From Streptacidiphilus anmyonensis (GTDB taxonomy: Bacteria > Actinomycetota > Actinomycetes > Streptomycetales > Streptomycetaceae), in contig NZ_BBPQ01000007.1 of assembly GCF_000787855.1 (NCBI RefSeq), forward strand, positions 29,477-93,476: a stretch of DNA of 64,000 nucleotides, written 5' to 3'. The translations under genes and the position numbers were made by a program. The stretch's first letter is position 1. Each line of letters starts with the position of its first letter. The notes under the pieces were generated by a model. The model did no database searches. It was given only the letters and a program-made list of their open reading frames with translations, and had not been told where the DNA came from. Positions 30,705 to 38,802 of the stretch are shown here, piece after piece.

Positions 30705-31123
30705 CTGCTCGCCACGGGTGCGCCGTCCGAAGGGGCGGGTTCGCACTCCGTGTCCACGTGACCGAGCTCGGGACTCGGCGCGAGCGGACCCAGGTGGAAG
30801 ACCAGGCGCGCCTGCGAGCCGCCGACGTTCCGGAAGCGGTGCCGCACGCCCTGAGGGATCATCAGGCCCTGTTCCGGGCGCAGCGGATGCGTCTCCCCGT
30901 CGAGATCCACCTCGAGGTCCCCGGCGACGACGAACACGAACTCCTCGGAGTACGGGTGGTAGTGCTCGCCGACGCGCTCGCCGGGCCCGATCAGGGCGAC
31001 GCCCATGAAGCCGCTGGTCGATCCGACCGTCGCGGGAGAGAGCACGGCCCGCAGATCGCCGCCGCGCCGTCGGTTGGGCGTGATCTCCGCGAGGCTGACG
31101 ATTCGGGCGGGTGCGGTGGTCAT
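30701..31123 (-). CDS. Cupin-domain protein of spore-pigment cluster (WhiE ORFII-like)
   Basis: Single-domain cupin of 140 aa. Metal ligands are [26 protein letters not shown] (His, His, Glu) and GVRHRFRN (His). The order before the KS-alpha gene matches whiE ORFII and its homologues in other spore-pigment and some antibiotic clusters, where it is thought to help in folding or oxidation of the polyketide. The exact reaction is not established. Confidence 0.92.
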   Translation of the reverse strand: MTTAPARIVSLAEITPNRRRGGDLRAVLSPATVGSTSGFMGVALIGPGERVGEHYHPYSEEFVFVVAGDLEVDLDGETHPLRPEQGLMIPQGVRHRFRNVGGSQARLVFHLGPLAPSPELGHVDTECEPAPSDGAPVASR

Positions 31124-31259
31124 GTGCGACTCCCGGGACCTGGAGGACTGCGGGCAGGACTGCGGGCAGGGCTGCGGACAGCGGGCGGGCGGCGTCAGGA
31201 CGACGGGGCGGCTGTCCGGTCGGTGACAAGGCTCCTCGCGCACCCGGTCAGGAAGCGCG

Positions 31260-31661
31260 TCAGGCCGGGCTCGTCGGCGGTGAAGGCCGGGTCTGGCCCG
31301 TCTCGGGGGTTTGGCGGGTGACGGCGAACCGCAGCGACCGCTCGTAGGAGACGCAGTCGCGCAGCGGCCGCACCACGGCGCGGTGGTCGGCGCTGCCCAC
31401 CCACTGCAGGAACGGTTCGGCGCTCTCCCACTCACTGGTGATCAGCCACTGGGAGGGCTCGCCGAGCGACTGGCACAGCTGGTCGCTCACATGGCCCGGG
31501 ACATTGGCCACCTGATGGCGGATCCGGTCGTAGGCGGCCAGGAAGTCCTGGTCCCGGCCCTCGTGGACGTCGAGCAGCAGGACGACCCGCAGCCGCTGCC
31601 CGATCGTTTCGGACGCGTCGGTTCGGGGGGCGTGGATGAGGGTGTCGTCGGTGGTCACCAC
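31260..31661 (-). CDS. SchA/CurD-like domain protein (WhiE ORFI-like)
   Basis: First gene of the pigment operon; 133 aa. The dimeric alpha/beta-barrel region [67 protein letters not shown] is the SchA/CurD-like, monooxygenase-related family seen at the head of whiE, curamycin and Sch clusters. The GTG at 31661 has a GGAGA 7-8 nt upstream; a second GTG follows immediately (31658). A 136-bp gap separates it from the cupin gene. Confidence 0.88.
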   Translation of the reverse strand: MVTTDDTLIHAPRTDASETIGQRLRVVLLLDVHEGRDQDFLAAYDRIRHQVANVPGHVSDQLCQSLGEPSQWLITSEWESAEPFLQWVGSADHRAVVRPLRDCVSYERSLRFAVTRQTPETGQTRPSPPTSPA

Positions 31662-31906
31662 TGTGGTTTCTCCGTCTCGTCCGCGGCGGCCACGGCGCCT
31701 CGGCTCGCGATCGACCGACGGCCCGTGCCGAAGCCACCATACGTGCACGATCCTGCGACGCTCCGTAGGCGAGGGCGCGGCACCCGGGTGAAGAACCGGT
31801 CGAGTCGGCCGCGTCGGGGAATGGACAGCAGCAGGCTTCCGCCGGCCCATGGCCGTGCCCCGTTGAGGCCGTGCCAGCGTGCGGTCCCCCGAACCGGAGA
31901 GCATCG
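31662..31906. promoter_or_regulatory. Divergent promoter region of the spore-pigment cluster
   Basis: This 245-bp spacer separates the SchA/CurD-like gene from the divergent hydroxylase gene, exactly as whiEP1 and whiEP2 are placed in S. coelicolor. In that species the promoters depend on late sporulation regulators. I cannot recognise a convincing -10/-35 pair or a WhiG-type box by eye, so only the position supports this call. Confidence 0.45.
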
Positions 31907-33541
31907 ATGACGTCCGACGCCGACGAGTACGTGCCAGTCCTGATCGCGGGCGGTTCCCTTGTGGGGCTGTCCGCCTCTCTCTTCCTCGGCCGCCTCGGCG
32001 TGCCGCACCTTCTGATGGAGCGTCACACCGACACCTCCCGCCATCCTCGCGGTCGTGGCAACAACGTCCGCACGATGGAGCTCTACCGCACCGCCGGCGT
32101 CGAGCCGCGGATTCGCGCGGCCGCCTCTCTGCTGGCGGAGAACCACGGCATCCTTCGGGCGGACTCGCTGCTCGGCGCGGAGCAGGAGTGGCTCTTCCGT
32201 GAGATCGACCCCGGCGGCGAGCTGCCCGGACTCAGCCCCTCCGGCTGGTGCCTGTGCTCCCAGAACGACCTCGAACCGGTCCTGCTGGACGCGGCGCGGG
32301 AGCTGGGCGCGGACATCCGCTTCGGCACCGAGCTGGACTCCTTCGAACAGGACCCGGACGGCGTCACGGCCGTCGTGACGGAGCGCGGGAGCGGCCGGAG
32401 CCGGACCGTGCGGGCCCGCTACCTGCTGGCCGCCGACGGCCCGCGCAGCCCCGTCCGGGAGCGGCTTGGCATCGGCCGGAGCGGCAGGGGCGACCTGTTC
32501 CACAACGTCAGCATCACCTTCCGCGCCAAGCGTCTGGCCGACGCGGTGGGGGACCGGCGCTTCATCGTCTGCTATCTGAGCAACCCCGACGGGACCGGTG
32601 CGCTGCTGCCCGTCGACAACCAGGAGGCGTGGATCTTCCACGCACCCTGGCGGCCCGACTCGGGCGAGACCCTGGAGGACTTCACCGACGACCGCTGCGC
32701 CGAACTGATCCGCGCGGCCACCGGGGTGGTGGACCTGGAGGTCGAGATCACCGGCAAGGCGCCCTGGCACGCGGCCGAGCGGGTGGCGGAGGGCTACGGT
32801 CGCGGACGGGTCTTCCTGGCCGGGGACTCCGCGCACGAGATGTCCCCCACGGGCGCGTTCGGTTCCAACACCGGCATCCAGGACGCCCACAACCTGGCCT
32901 GGAAGCTGGCCGCCGTCCTTCAGGGCTGGGCCGGGCCGGAGCTGCTGCGCAGCTACGAGGCGGAGCGCCGCCCGGTCGCGTTGGCGATCGCCGCCCGGGC
33001 CTCGGCCCGGTCGGTCGAGCACCGGCACCCCGGATACGACGTCAGTTTCCGCGCCGGCCGCCAGCCGGACACCATGTCGGCGGTGCTCGGCTACCGCTAC
33101 CGGTCCGGCGCGGTACACGGCGGCGACCCTGAGGGGCCCGCCGTGCCGGAGCGGTTCCTGCCCGGGGCCGAGCCCGGCGCCCGGGCACCGCACCTGTGGC
33201 TGCGCCGCGACGGAGTCCGCCTGTCGACGCTCGACCTCTACGAGCGCCACCCGGTGCTGCTGACCGGCCCGGCGGGCAGGGCCTGGCACGACGCCGGCCT
33301 GCGGGCCGGCGCCGCGCTCGGCGTACCGCTGGATTGCCACCGGATCGGCGGCGACCCCGGACACGGGCCGGTCCTTCGCCCGGAGGAGGGGACCCACTGG
33401 GCCGAGGCGCACGGCGTGGGCGAGGACGGCGCGGTCCTCGTGCGCCCCGACGGCTTCGTGGCCTGGCGCGCCACCGGAGCGGACGACCGGCCGGTCCCCG
33501 TCCTGACCAGGGTGCTGGAGGCGATCCTGGGCCGCGCCTGA
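31907..33541 (+). CDS. FAD-dependent polyketide hydroxylase (WhiE ORFVIII-like)
   Basis: Tailoring monooxygenase of 544 aa, transcribed divergently from the PKS operon as in whiE. The N-terminus MTSDADEYVPVLIAGGSLVGLSASLFLGRLG holds the FAD motif (GGSLVG). YLLAADGPRSPVRERLG is the DG motif, VFLAGDSAHEMSPTGAFGSNTGIQDAHNLAWKLA the GD motif, and the C-terminal about 140 residues the thioredoxin-like domain of this family. The GGAGAG before the ATG at 31907 decides the start over an earlier ATG at 31871. It probably oxygenates the cyclised pigment precursor. Confidence 0.95.
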   Translation: MTSDADEYVPVLIAGGSLVGLSASLFLGRLGVPHLLMERHTDTSRHPRGRGNNVRTMELYRTAGVEPRIRAAASLLAENHGILRADSLLGAEQEWLFREIDPGGELPGLSPSGWCLCSQNDLEPVLLDAARELGADIRFGTELDSFEQDPDGVTAVVTERGSGRSRTVRARYLLAADGPRSPVRERLGIGRSGRGDLFHNVSITFRAKRLADAVGDRRFIVCYLSNPDGTGALLPVDNQEAWIFHAPWRPDSGETLEDFTDDRCAELIRAATGVVDLEVEITGKAPWHAAERVAEGYGRGRVFLAGDSAHEMSPTGAFGSNTGIQDAHNLAWKLAAVLQGWAGPELLRSYEAERRPVALAIAARASARSVEHRHPGYDVSFRAGRQPDTMSAVLGYRYRSGAVHGGDPEGPAVPERFLPGAEPGARAPHLWLRRDGVRLSTLDLYERHPVLLTGPAGRAWHDAGLRAGAALGVPLDCHRIGGDPGHGPVLRPEEGTHWAEAHGVGEDGAVLVRPDGFVAWRATGADDRPVPVLTRVLEAILGRA

Positions 33542-33572
33542 CGCGCGGACCGGCCTGCCTGCGGGGCAAGCC

Positions 33573-34097
33573 CTACCGGGTCGGGACCTGCACCTCGACC
33601 GTCGTCCAGTGGTAGGCCGGGCCGCCGTGGTCCTTGTCCCTGCACGGGACAAGGCCCGCCTGGTCCATGCCGACGATCCCGATGCAACCGCCGAGGACGT
33701 TCATCACGTGGTCCCTGGAGATTCGCCACTTCGTGGACGGAACGCCGCACGCGCCCGTCCAGCCGAGCTGGTCCGTCCCCGGACGGCCGGGGCGCAGGCA
33801 CCACGAGGGGTTCCAGTCGGGGCGGAGCTCCGTGGTGCCCTTGCCGGACTCGGGGGTCTTCCACAGCAGCAGCTCGGTCCCCAGCGAGCACGGCAGCAGG
33901 TCCAGGTGCTGCGAGTGCAGGCCCAGGTAGTTGGACAGGCACCGCGCGTCCGAGCCGTGGCCGACGATGCGGATCTGCACGTAGGTGTCGTGCGGGTGGG
34001 AGCCGCGGGCCTGCGCGGGAGCGGCCCCCAGGGAGAGCGCGACGGTCACCGAGGCGGCGACGGCGGAGAACCACCGGGCCTTTCCGTTTCGAATCAT
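33573..34097 (-). CDS. Secreted Cys-rich protein, probable beta-trefoil lectin fold
   Basis: Exported 174-aa protein with a signal peptide over about residues 1-31 (MIRNGKARWFSAVAASVTVALSLGAAPAQA). The mature part has three similar stretches, each with Cys, Leu and Trp: ARCLSNYLGLHSQHLDLLPCSLGTELLLWKTP, SWCLRPGRPGTDQLGWTGACGVPSTKWRIS and GGCIGIVGMDQAGLVPCRDKDHGGPAYHWTT. That threefold pattern resembles a ricin-type beta-trefoil, though the QxW motif is degenerate. I do not recognise a closer family. It is convergent with the pigment hydroxylase and transcribed alone. Confidence 0.7.
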   Translation of the reverse strand: MIRNGKARWFSAVAASVTVALSLGAAPAQARGSHPHDTYVQIRIVGHGSDARCLSNYLGLHSQHLDLLPCSLGTELLLWKTPESGKGTTELRPDWNPSWCLRPGRPGTDQLGWTGACGVPSTKWRISRDHVMNVLGGCIGIVGMDQAGLVPCRDKDHGGPAYHWTTVEVQVPTR

Positions 34098-34294
34098 GTC
34101 TGACTGGACCTCTCTTCGTGGGCGAGGCGCGTGGCGTGGCAGCGTCCAAGGCTGCGCCCCGGTATCGAAACCGACGGCCGGTGCGGCCCCACGCAATGTC
34201 ACTCGCGCGTGGGCGCGTCACCGGCCGCGGGATCGGTCGAGTGGCCCAGAGGGGTACCGAATCCGCGGTCAGGCGGACCTCGGGTGCGGCGGTC

Positions 34295-34537
34295 TCACCG
34301 CACGGCCCACTGGGTGGGAGCCGTGCTGGGCGCCTTGCTCGGGGGCATGGGGGGAGCGGTGACCAGGATCCGTCCGTAGACCCCGAAGGCCGCCACCATG
34401 ACGAAGGCGATCACCAGCCAGCGCACACCCAGGCGCGCCGGCAGCGTGAGCAGCCGGCGCACCAGGTGTGGGCGGGTGAGTGAGCGCACCGCCCGACGGG
34501 CGCGCCGGCGGTTGGAATGGTACGAACGGCGGGTCAA
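34295..34537 (-). CDS. Small single-pass membrane protein with TTG start
   Basis: An 80-aa protein overlooked if only ATG/GTG starts are considered. The TTG at 34537 is preceded by AAGGAGG at 5-nt spacing and overlaps the stop of the ferredoxin-reductase fusion (TTGA), so it is translationally coupled. The first 40 residues are strongly basic (RRSYHSNRRRARRAVRS). One transmembrane helix follows, LGVRWLVIAFVMVAAFGVYGRIL, then a Pro-rich tail outside. It probably accompanies the membrane haem protein and flavoprotein of the same operon. The family is unknown. Confidence 0.72.
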   Translation of the reverse strand: MTRRSYHSNRRRARRAVRSLTRPHLVRRLLTLPARLGVRWLVIAFVMVAAFGVYGRILVTAPPMPPSKAPSTAPTQWAVR

Positions 34538-36399
34538 CGTCGCCTCCTTGAACGGACTGCCCGCGGGCGGGGACGGTTGCCGCCGATCTGGTCGCGGTAG
34601 GCCAGCAACTGCACCGGCATGTCGAAGGCGACGACGCCGACCACCTGGGGTCCGTACGGGGTGGCCCGGGTGTAGCGGGCGATGAAGCGCTCGGAGCGCA
34701 GCGAGCCCTCGACGATCTCCACGTCCGTGCCCAGGGCCGGGCTGCCCACCGCCTGGATCCGCGTGCCGTGCTGTTCGGACCAGAAGCGCGGCACCGGGGT
34801 GAACCGGTCGGCGCGGCCGGGGCCGCGCAGCAGCGCCTCGGCCGCGTGCTGGCCCATCTCCACGGCGTGGATGAGGTGTTCGACGCGGCGGGGCTCCACG
34901 TCGAACCGCACGTTGGGCCAGCGGGCCACGTCGCCCGCCGCGACGACGTGCGGGACGAGCCGCCCCCACCGGTCCACCGCGTGGGAGGTCGGGCCGCAGA
35001 GCACTCCGTCCGAGACCTCCAGGCCGCTGTCGCGCAGCCATTCGGTCCGGGGCTCGCTGCCGAGCCCGAGGACCACGAAGTCGCATTCGAGTTGCCGGCC
35101 GTCGCTCAGACGCAGACGCAGCGTGTCGCCGTGGTCCTGCCAGTCGGAGACCTGGGTGTTCAGCCGGACGTCGACACCCGCGCGACGCTGGATGGAGCCG
35201 ATGACGGCACCGACCTTGGGGCCGAGCACCCGGCGCAGCAGCGGCGCGCTGTGCACCACGAGCGTCACGTCCATGCCGTGCTCGCGCGCGGTGCAGGCGA
35301 GTTCGCAGCCGACGAAGCCGCCGCCGAGGATCACGACATGGCGGGCGCGCGCCTCGTGCAGGGCGACGCGGACGGCCGCCGCGTCCTCGAGGGTGCGGAT
35401 GGTCCGCACCCGCTCGCTGAACACCGGCGCCTCGGGCAGCCGTTTGGCGTCCACGCCGGTGGCGAGCACCAGTCCGTCGAACGGCAGCCGCTCGCCGCCG
35501 CGCAGCAGCAGCGCACTGCGGGCCAGATCGAGACCGGTCAGCCGGGTGTCCAGCAGCCAGTGCGCGTCCGGCACTTCTTCCGTCTGGAAGGTGAGGTCGT
35601 CACCGCTCAGTGCCCCCGCGAGGTACTGCTTCGACAGCGGTGGGCGGCTGTAGGGGAGATGCCGCTCCTCCCCGACGATGACCACCTCACCGTCGAAGCC
35701 CCGGTCGCGCAGGCGTCCCGCGGCGCTCATGCCGGCGAGCCCGCCGCCGGCGATGACGATGCGCTTGCGGGGCTCCCTGGCGCTGGTACCGCTGCGCAGC
35801 GAACGCCCTGACGCGCGGCGGGTCGTGGGCCCGCCGCCGTGGATCCGGATCGCCTGCATCGGGCAGCACCGGACCGCCTGACGGGCCCTGGCGGCGAACT
35901 CCGCCGGGACGTTGCCGCTGTAGTGGAGCGACCCTTCGTCGGAGATGCGGAAGACCTCCGGCGCCTCCTGCTGGCAGATCCCGTAGATGTGGCAGCGGTT
36001 GTTGTCCACGCTGACCCGGACCGGCCGCACCTCGGGGACCAGTGCCGGCTCGACGGTGCGGAAGGCGTCTCCCGACACCGGGGCCCGTGTGGGCAGCCGT
36101 TCGGGTGCCGGGGCCGGCGCGGGGATCAGGGATGCGTGTGGGGCCGGGGCCTGCGGGTACGCCTCCTCCGGGGCGTACGCCTGGGCCACGGGGTGCGCCT
36201 GCTGCTGCGCGGGGTACGCCTGCTCCGGGGCGTACCCCTGGGCCACGGGGTGCGCCTGCTGCGCGGGGTACGCCTGGACCTGGTGGGACCCCTGCACCTG
36301 GTGGTACCCCTGCGCAGAGGCGTACCCCTGTTCCGTCGGATACCCGTGCTCCGCGGGGTAGGCCTGTTCCCACGGGTGGGTCGTCCATGGGTCGGTCAT
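34534..36399 (-). CDS. Ferredoxin / ferredoxin-reductase fusion with Tyr-Pro-Gln-rich N-terminus
   Basis: A 621-aa redox fusion. Residues 1-100 are a disordered repeat (AYPAQQAHPVAQGYAPEQ and variants). Residues 125-190 are a single-cluster ferredoxin: C136-HIYGI-C142, then C179-P, fitting a 3Fe-4S type (C178 is an extra Cys). Residues 210-610 are a pyridine-nucleotide:ferredoxin reductase with the FAD motif GGGLAG at 218-223, PYSRPPLSK, the NAD motif VILGGGFVGCE and the AAGDVARW motif. It would pass electrons from NAD(P)H to the fused cluster and on to a partner, probably the neighbouring bis-haem membrane protein. Its start overlaps that gene's stop (ATGA). Confidence 0.88.
   Translation of the reverse strand: MTDPWTTHPWEQAYPAEHGYPTEQGYASAQGYHQVQGSHQVQAYPAQQAHPVAQGYAPEQAYPAQQQAHPVAQAYAPEEAYPQAPAPHASLIPAPAPAPERLPTRAPVSGDAFRTVEPALVPEVRPVRVSVDNNRCHIYGICQQEAPEVFRISDEGSLHYSGNVPAEFAARARQAVRCCPMQAIRIHGGGPTTRRASGRSLRSGTSAREPRKRIVIAGGGLAGMSAAGRLRDRGFDGEVVIVGEERHLPYSRPPLSKQYLAGALSGDDLTFQTEEVPDAHWLLDTRLTGLDLARSALLLRGGERLPFDGLVLATGVDAKRLPEAPVFSERVRTIRTLEDAAAVRVALHEARARHVVILGGGFVGCELACTAREHGMDVTLVVHSAPLLRRVLGPKVGAVIGSIQRRAGVDVRLNTQVSDWQDHGDTLRLRLSDGRQLECDFVVLGLGSEPRTEWLRDSGLEVSDGVLCGPTSHAVDRWGRLVPHVVAAGDVARWPNVRFDVEPRRVEHLIHAVEMGQHAAEALLRGPGRADRFTPVPRFWSEQHGTRIQAVGSPALGTDVEIVEGSLRSERFIARYTRATPYGPQVVGVVAFDMPVQLLAYRDQIGGNRPRPRAVRSRRRR
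36165..36345. repeat. Imperfect repeats encoding the Tyr/Pro/Gln-rich segment
   Basis: Repeated GCCTGC/GGGGTACGCCTG and TGGGCCACGGGGTGC blocks encode alternating YPAQQ, AHPVAQ and YAPE peptides in the N-terminal 85 residues of the ferredoxin-reductase fusion. The copies differ mostly at third positions, so the repeat is probably selected at protein level and not very recent. Confidence 0.6.
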
Positions 36400-37046
36400 G
36401 CCTCACCCCCCTTGGCGCCGAACGCGCGTTGCCGTAGTCGTGATCGCGAAGGCAGGGCCCGGATCAGGAAGGCCAGGAGGCAGACGCCGGCGCCGATCGC
36501 GATGCCGACCGCCACGAGGTTGAGGTGCCGTGGCTCCGGGTGCACCAGGAAGATGTGCAGCCAGACCAGCGCGAAGGACACGTAGGCGAGTTGATGGAAC
36601 CTCAGCCACCGCTGGTAGCCGAGGCGCCGTTGCAGCCAGACCGAGCAGCCCACCGCGATGGCGAGTTCCGTGCCCAACACGCCGAATCCGACCGGGATCC
36701 GCTGTACCGGGCCCGCGAAGGGCACCAGCAGTTGCACCGTTCCTATGTGCCAGATCGGCTGGTAGAGGAAGGTCAGCCCGTGCAGGCACCCGAAGATGAT
36801 CGCGCTCAGGCCTACGGTCATATGGGCCCCGTAGATGGTGGCGCGGTTGACGTGCCGTTCCAGGATGCGCAGCCGGAGGACCGCTCCGAGGAGCACGGTG
36901 GCGACCATCAGGGCGTACGCGACCATGGCGAACAGTCTTGCGATCTGGTGCACACCCATGTCGTAGGCGACGCCGTGGTTGTACGCGTCGAGCGGCGACC
37001 CAGGTATGGGTGCCAGTGTGCCGGTGGACGAAGCGACCATGATCAT
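36396..37046 (-). CDS. Ferric-reductase-like transmembrane cytochrome b protein
   Basis: Integral membrane protein of 216 aa with about six helices. Paired His residues lie one helical pitch-set apart in two helices: H75 and H89 (GAHMTVGLSAIIFGCLHG), H151 and H164 (RFHQLAYVSFALVWLHIF). This is the bis-haem pattern of FRE/NOX-type ferric reductase domains. No FAD/NADPH domain is fused; that role is probably filled by the next gene's ferredoxin/FAD protein. A 919-bp spacer precedes it. AAGGGG lies 8 nt before the ATG. Confidence 0.85.
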   Translation of the reverse strand: MIMVASSTGTLAPIPGSPLDAYNHGVAYDMGVHQIARLFAMVAYALMVATVLLGAVLRLRILERHVNRATIYGAHMTVGLSAIIFGCLHGLTFLYQPIWHIGTVQLLVPFAGPVQRIPVGFGVLGTELAIAVGCSVWLQRRLGYQRWLRFHQLAYVSFALVWLHIFLVHPEPRHLNLVAVGIAIGAGVCLLAFLIRALPSRSRLRQRAFGAKGGEA

Positions 37047-37965
37047 GCCCAGGACCCCTTTTTCCGGTAGCCACGAACATCGGCTCCGCCGGGCTCAACC
37101 GAGGCGCATTCCCCGTCGTGCGTGATCGTGCGAATTCAGGGGGTGACCGGCCTGGTTCAGTCCGCCGTGCCGCTCCCCCGTGAAGCACTGCTTCGGCGGC
37201 AGACGTTACACCAAGTGCCCGACGGCGGGGCCGAACTCCGAAATCGGGAACACGGGCTCGGGGGTGCTCCGGCGGCCGATTTGAGCAGAATTTCCAGCAG
37301 CGATATACGGAATTTGCCCTCGGTGCCACTCTGTGTACTCAGTGTAATTATTTGAGAGAAGTCGTGAAGATCCCGTGTCGCCCGGTGAAGCCGTCCGGAT
37401 CCCGCCGTTGGCATCGGCACCCGGTGTGACCTGGGCGAACAAGGATTTCGCGGGCCGAATTCCGGCGGGCGTCGGAGGGGGTGACGGAGCCTCCCACGGT
37501 CAAGCCTTGGTACTTGTTACCCGCCGGGAACCACGGGCGCCTGCGGCCCGGCCGACCGTGGCGAAGGTGGCGGAGCGTCAACGTTCCCTACGGGGAGCGA
37601 CTTCGATGTGTCCGCCCGACCGCTTCTGCCCGAGAGTCGTCAATCGTGCTCACTTTCTTATGAGAAAGAAATTCTCACAAGAGCGGCTCGCCGGTTCTGG
37701 AACGGGACGGGCGGGGGGTGTTGACGGCCCGGACCCGCGCTGGTGGACTGGACGGCATGACGTCCTCCGGGCAGCCGCTGGTCATCCGCGGCCACATCGA
37801 CTTCGGTCGGGTGTGGTCCGCGTCGCATCGCCGCTGAGCCCCGATCGTCGCAACGCCCCACCGCACCCGCGCCCGCGCGCCGTCCTTGCGGGGCCTTCCG
37901 CCTGAAGGTGACGTGTCGAACCGCCGTCGCCGTCCTGTTCTCTGTTCTCCTCTGAGGAGTCGTTC
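37047..37965. other. 919-bp spacer between divergent genes, with AT-rich island and inverted repeats
   Basis: No convincing gene lies here. An AT-rich stretch at about 37260-37365 lies upstream of the cytochrome b operon and may hold its promoter. At 37653-37677 two overlapping inverted repeats occur: CTTTCT-TATG-AGAAAG and TGAGAA-AGAAA-TTCTCA. These could be operators for the forward DUF1684 gene, whose GAGGAG ribosome-binding site lies at about 37955. Several open frames cross the spacer but lack typical third-position GC bias or start signals. Confidence 0.5.
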
Positions 37966-38772
37966 ATGGATGCCGCACTCGAGGCGTGGAAGCACTGGCG
38001 GGACGAGCGGGTCGTCAACGCCCGCGCGCTGCACGGACCGTTGTCGCTGACCGGCACGCACTGGCTCGACGCGCCACGGGCCACCGGGTCCGCGCTGCCC
38101 GGTCGGTGGACCGTGGACCGGGCGGCCGACCAGGTCGTGCTGACCGCCGCGCGGCACGACGGGATCTCCGTCGACGACGTGCCGCTGGACGGCACACTTC
38201 GGCTCTCTCCCAAGGACACCGGTGCGTACGCTCCGCGCCTCAGCCACGGGGGCCGGTGGCTGGAGCCGATCGTGCGGGAGGACCGGTACGCCGTCCGCGT
38301 CTTCGACCCGGCCGCCGACGCGCGGACGGCCTTCGCGGGCATCGACGCCTTCCCCTACGACGCCTCCTGGGTGCTGCCCGCACGCTTCGAGGCGTTTCCC
38401 GCCCGCCGGACCGTCACCGTCCCGCACAGCGACGGTCGCACGCGGCCGACCGTCCTCGTCGGCACGGTGACGTTCTGTCAGGGGAGTGCGGTGCGCTCGA
38501 TGGCGGCCCAGCGCACGCCCGAGGGAGCCCTGAACGTGAGCCTGGCCGACCTCACCCGGCGGGCCGAGACGTGCGGATTCCGCGTCGTCGAGATCCCCGA
38601 GCCGGATCCGTCGGGCGCGACCGTCGTCGACTTCAACCGGGCGCAGCTTCCCCCCTCGGCGTTCGCGGAGCACTACCTGTGTCCGCTCCCGCCGGAGGGG
38701 AACACGCTGCCGTGGTCGGTGCGCGCGGGTGAGCGCCGGGTGTTGGAGCACCGCGGTCCCGCACGCCGTTGA
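37966..38772 (+). CDS. DUF1684-family protein
   Basis: Cytoplasmic 268-aa protein. Family features are AWKHWRDERVVNARALHGPLSLTGTHWLD at the N-terminus, FDPAADARTAFAGIDAFPYDASWVLPARFE in the centre, VGTVTFCQGS, and VVDFNRAQLPPSAFAEHYLCPLPPEGNTLPWSVRAGER at the C-terminus, where NPPC is the more usual form. The biochemical role of DUF1684 is not established. It is convergent with a second DUF1684 gene at 38803, only 30 bp away. The two are clearly paralogous but diverged. Confidence 0.85.
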   Translation: MDAALEAWKHWRDERVVNARALHGPLSLTGTHWLDAPRATGSALPGRWTVDRAADQVVLTAARHDGISVDDVPLDGTLRLSPKDTGAYAPRLSHGGRWLEPIVREDRYAVRVFDPAADARTAFAGIDAFPYDASWVLPARFEAFPARRTVTVPHSDGRTRPTVLVGTVTFCQGSAVRSMAAQRTPEGALNVSLADLTRRAETCGFRVVEIPEPDPSGATVVDFNRAQLPPSAFAEHYLCPLPPEGNTLPWSVRAGERRVLEHRGPARR

Positions 38773-38802
38773 CGCTCCTGTATGCCGTGACCGGCGAGCC
38801 GG

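Noticed and set aside
37157..37442. Two short reverse frames (87 and 78 codons) upstream of the cytochrome b gene.
   Set aside because: They overlap each other in different frames, lack Shine-Dalgarno sites and lie in a low-GC stretch that looks like promoter DNA.
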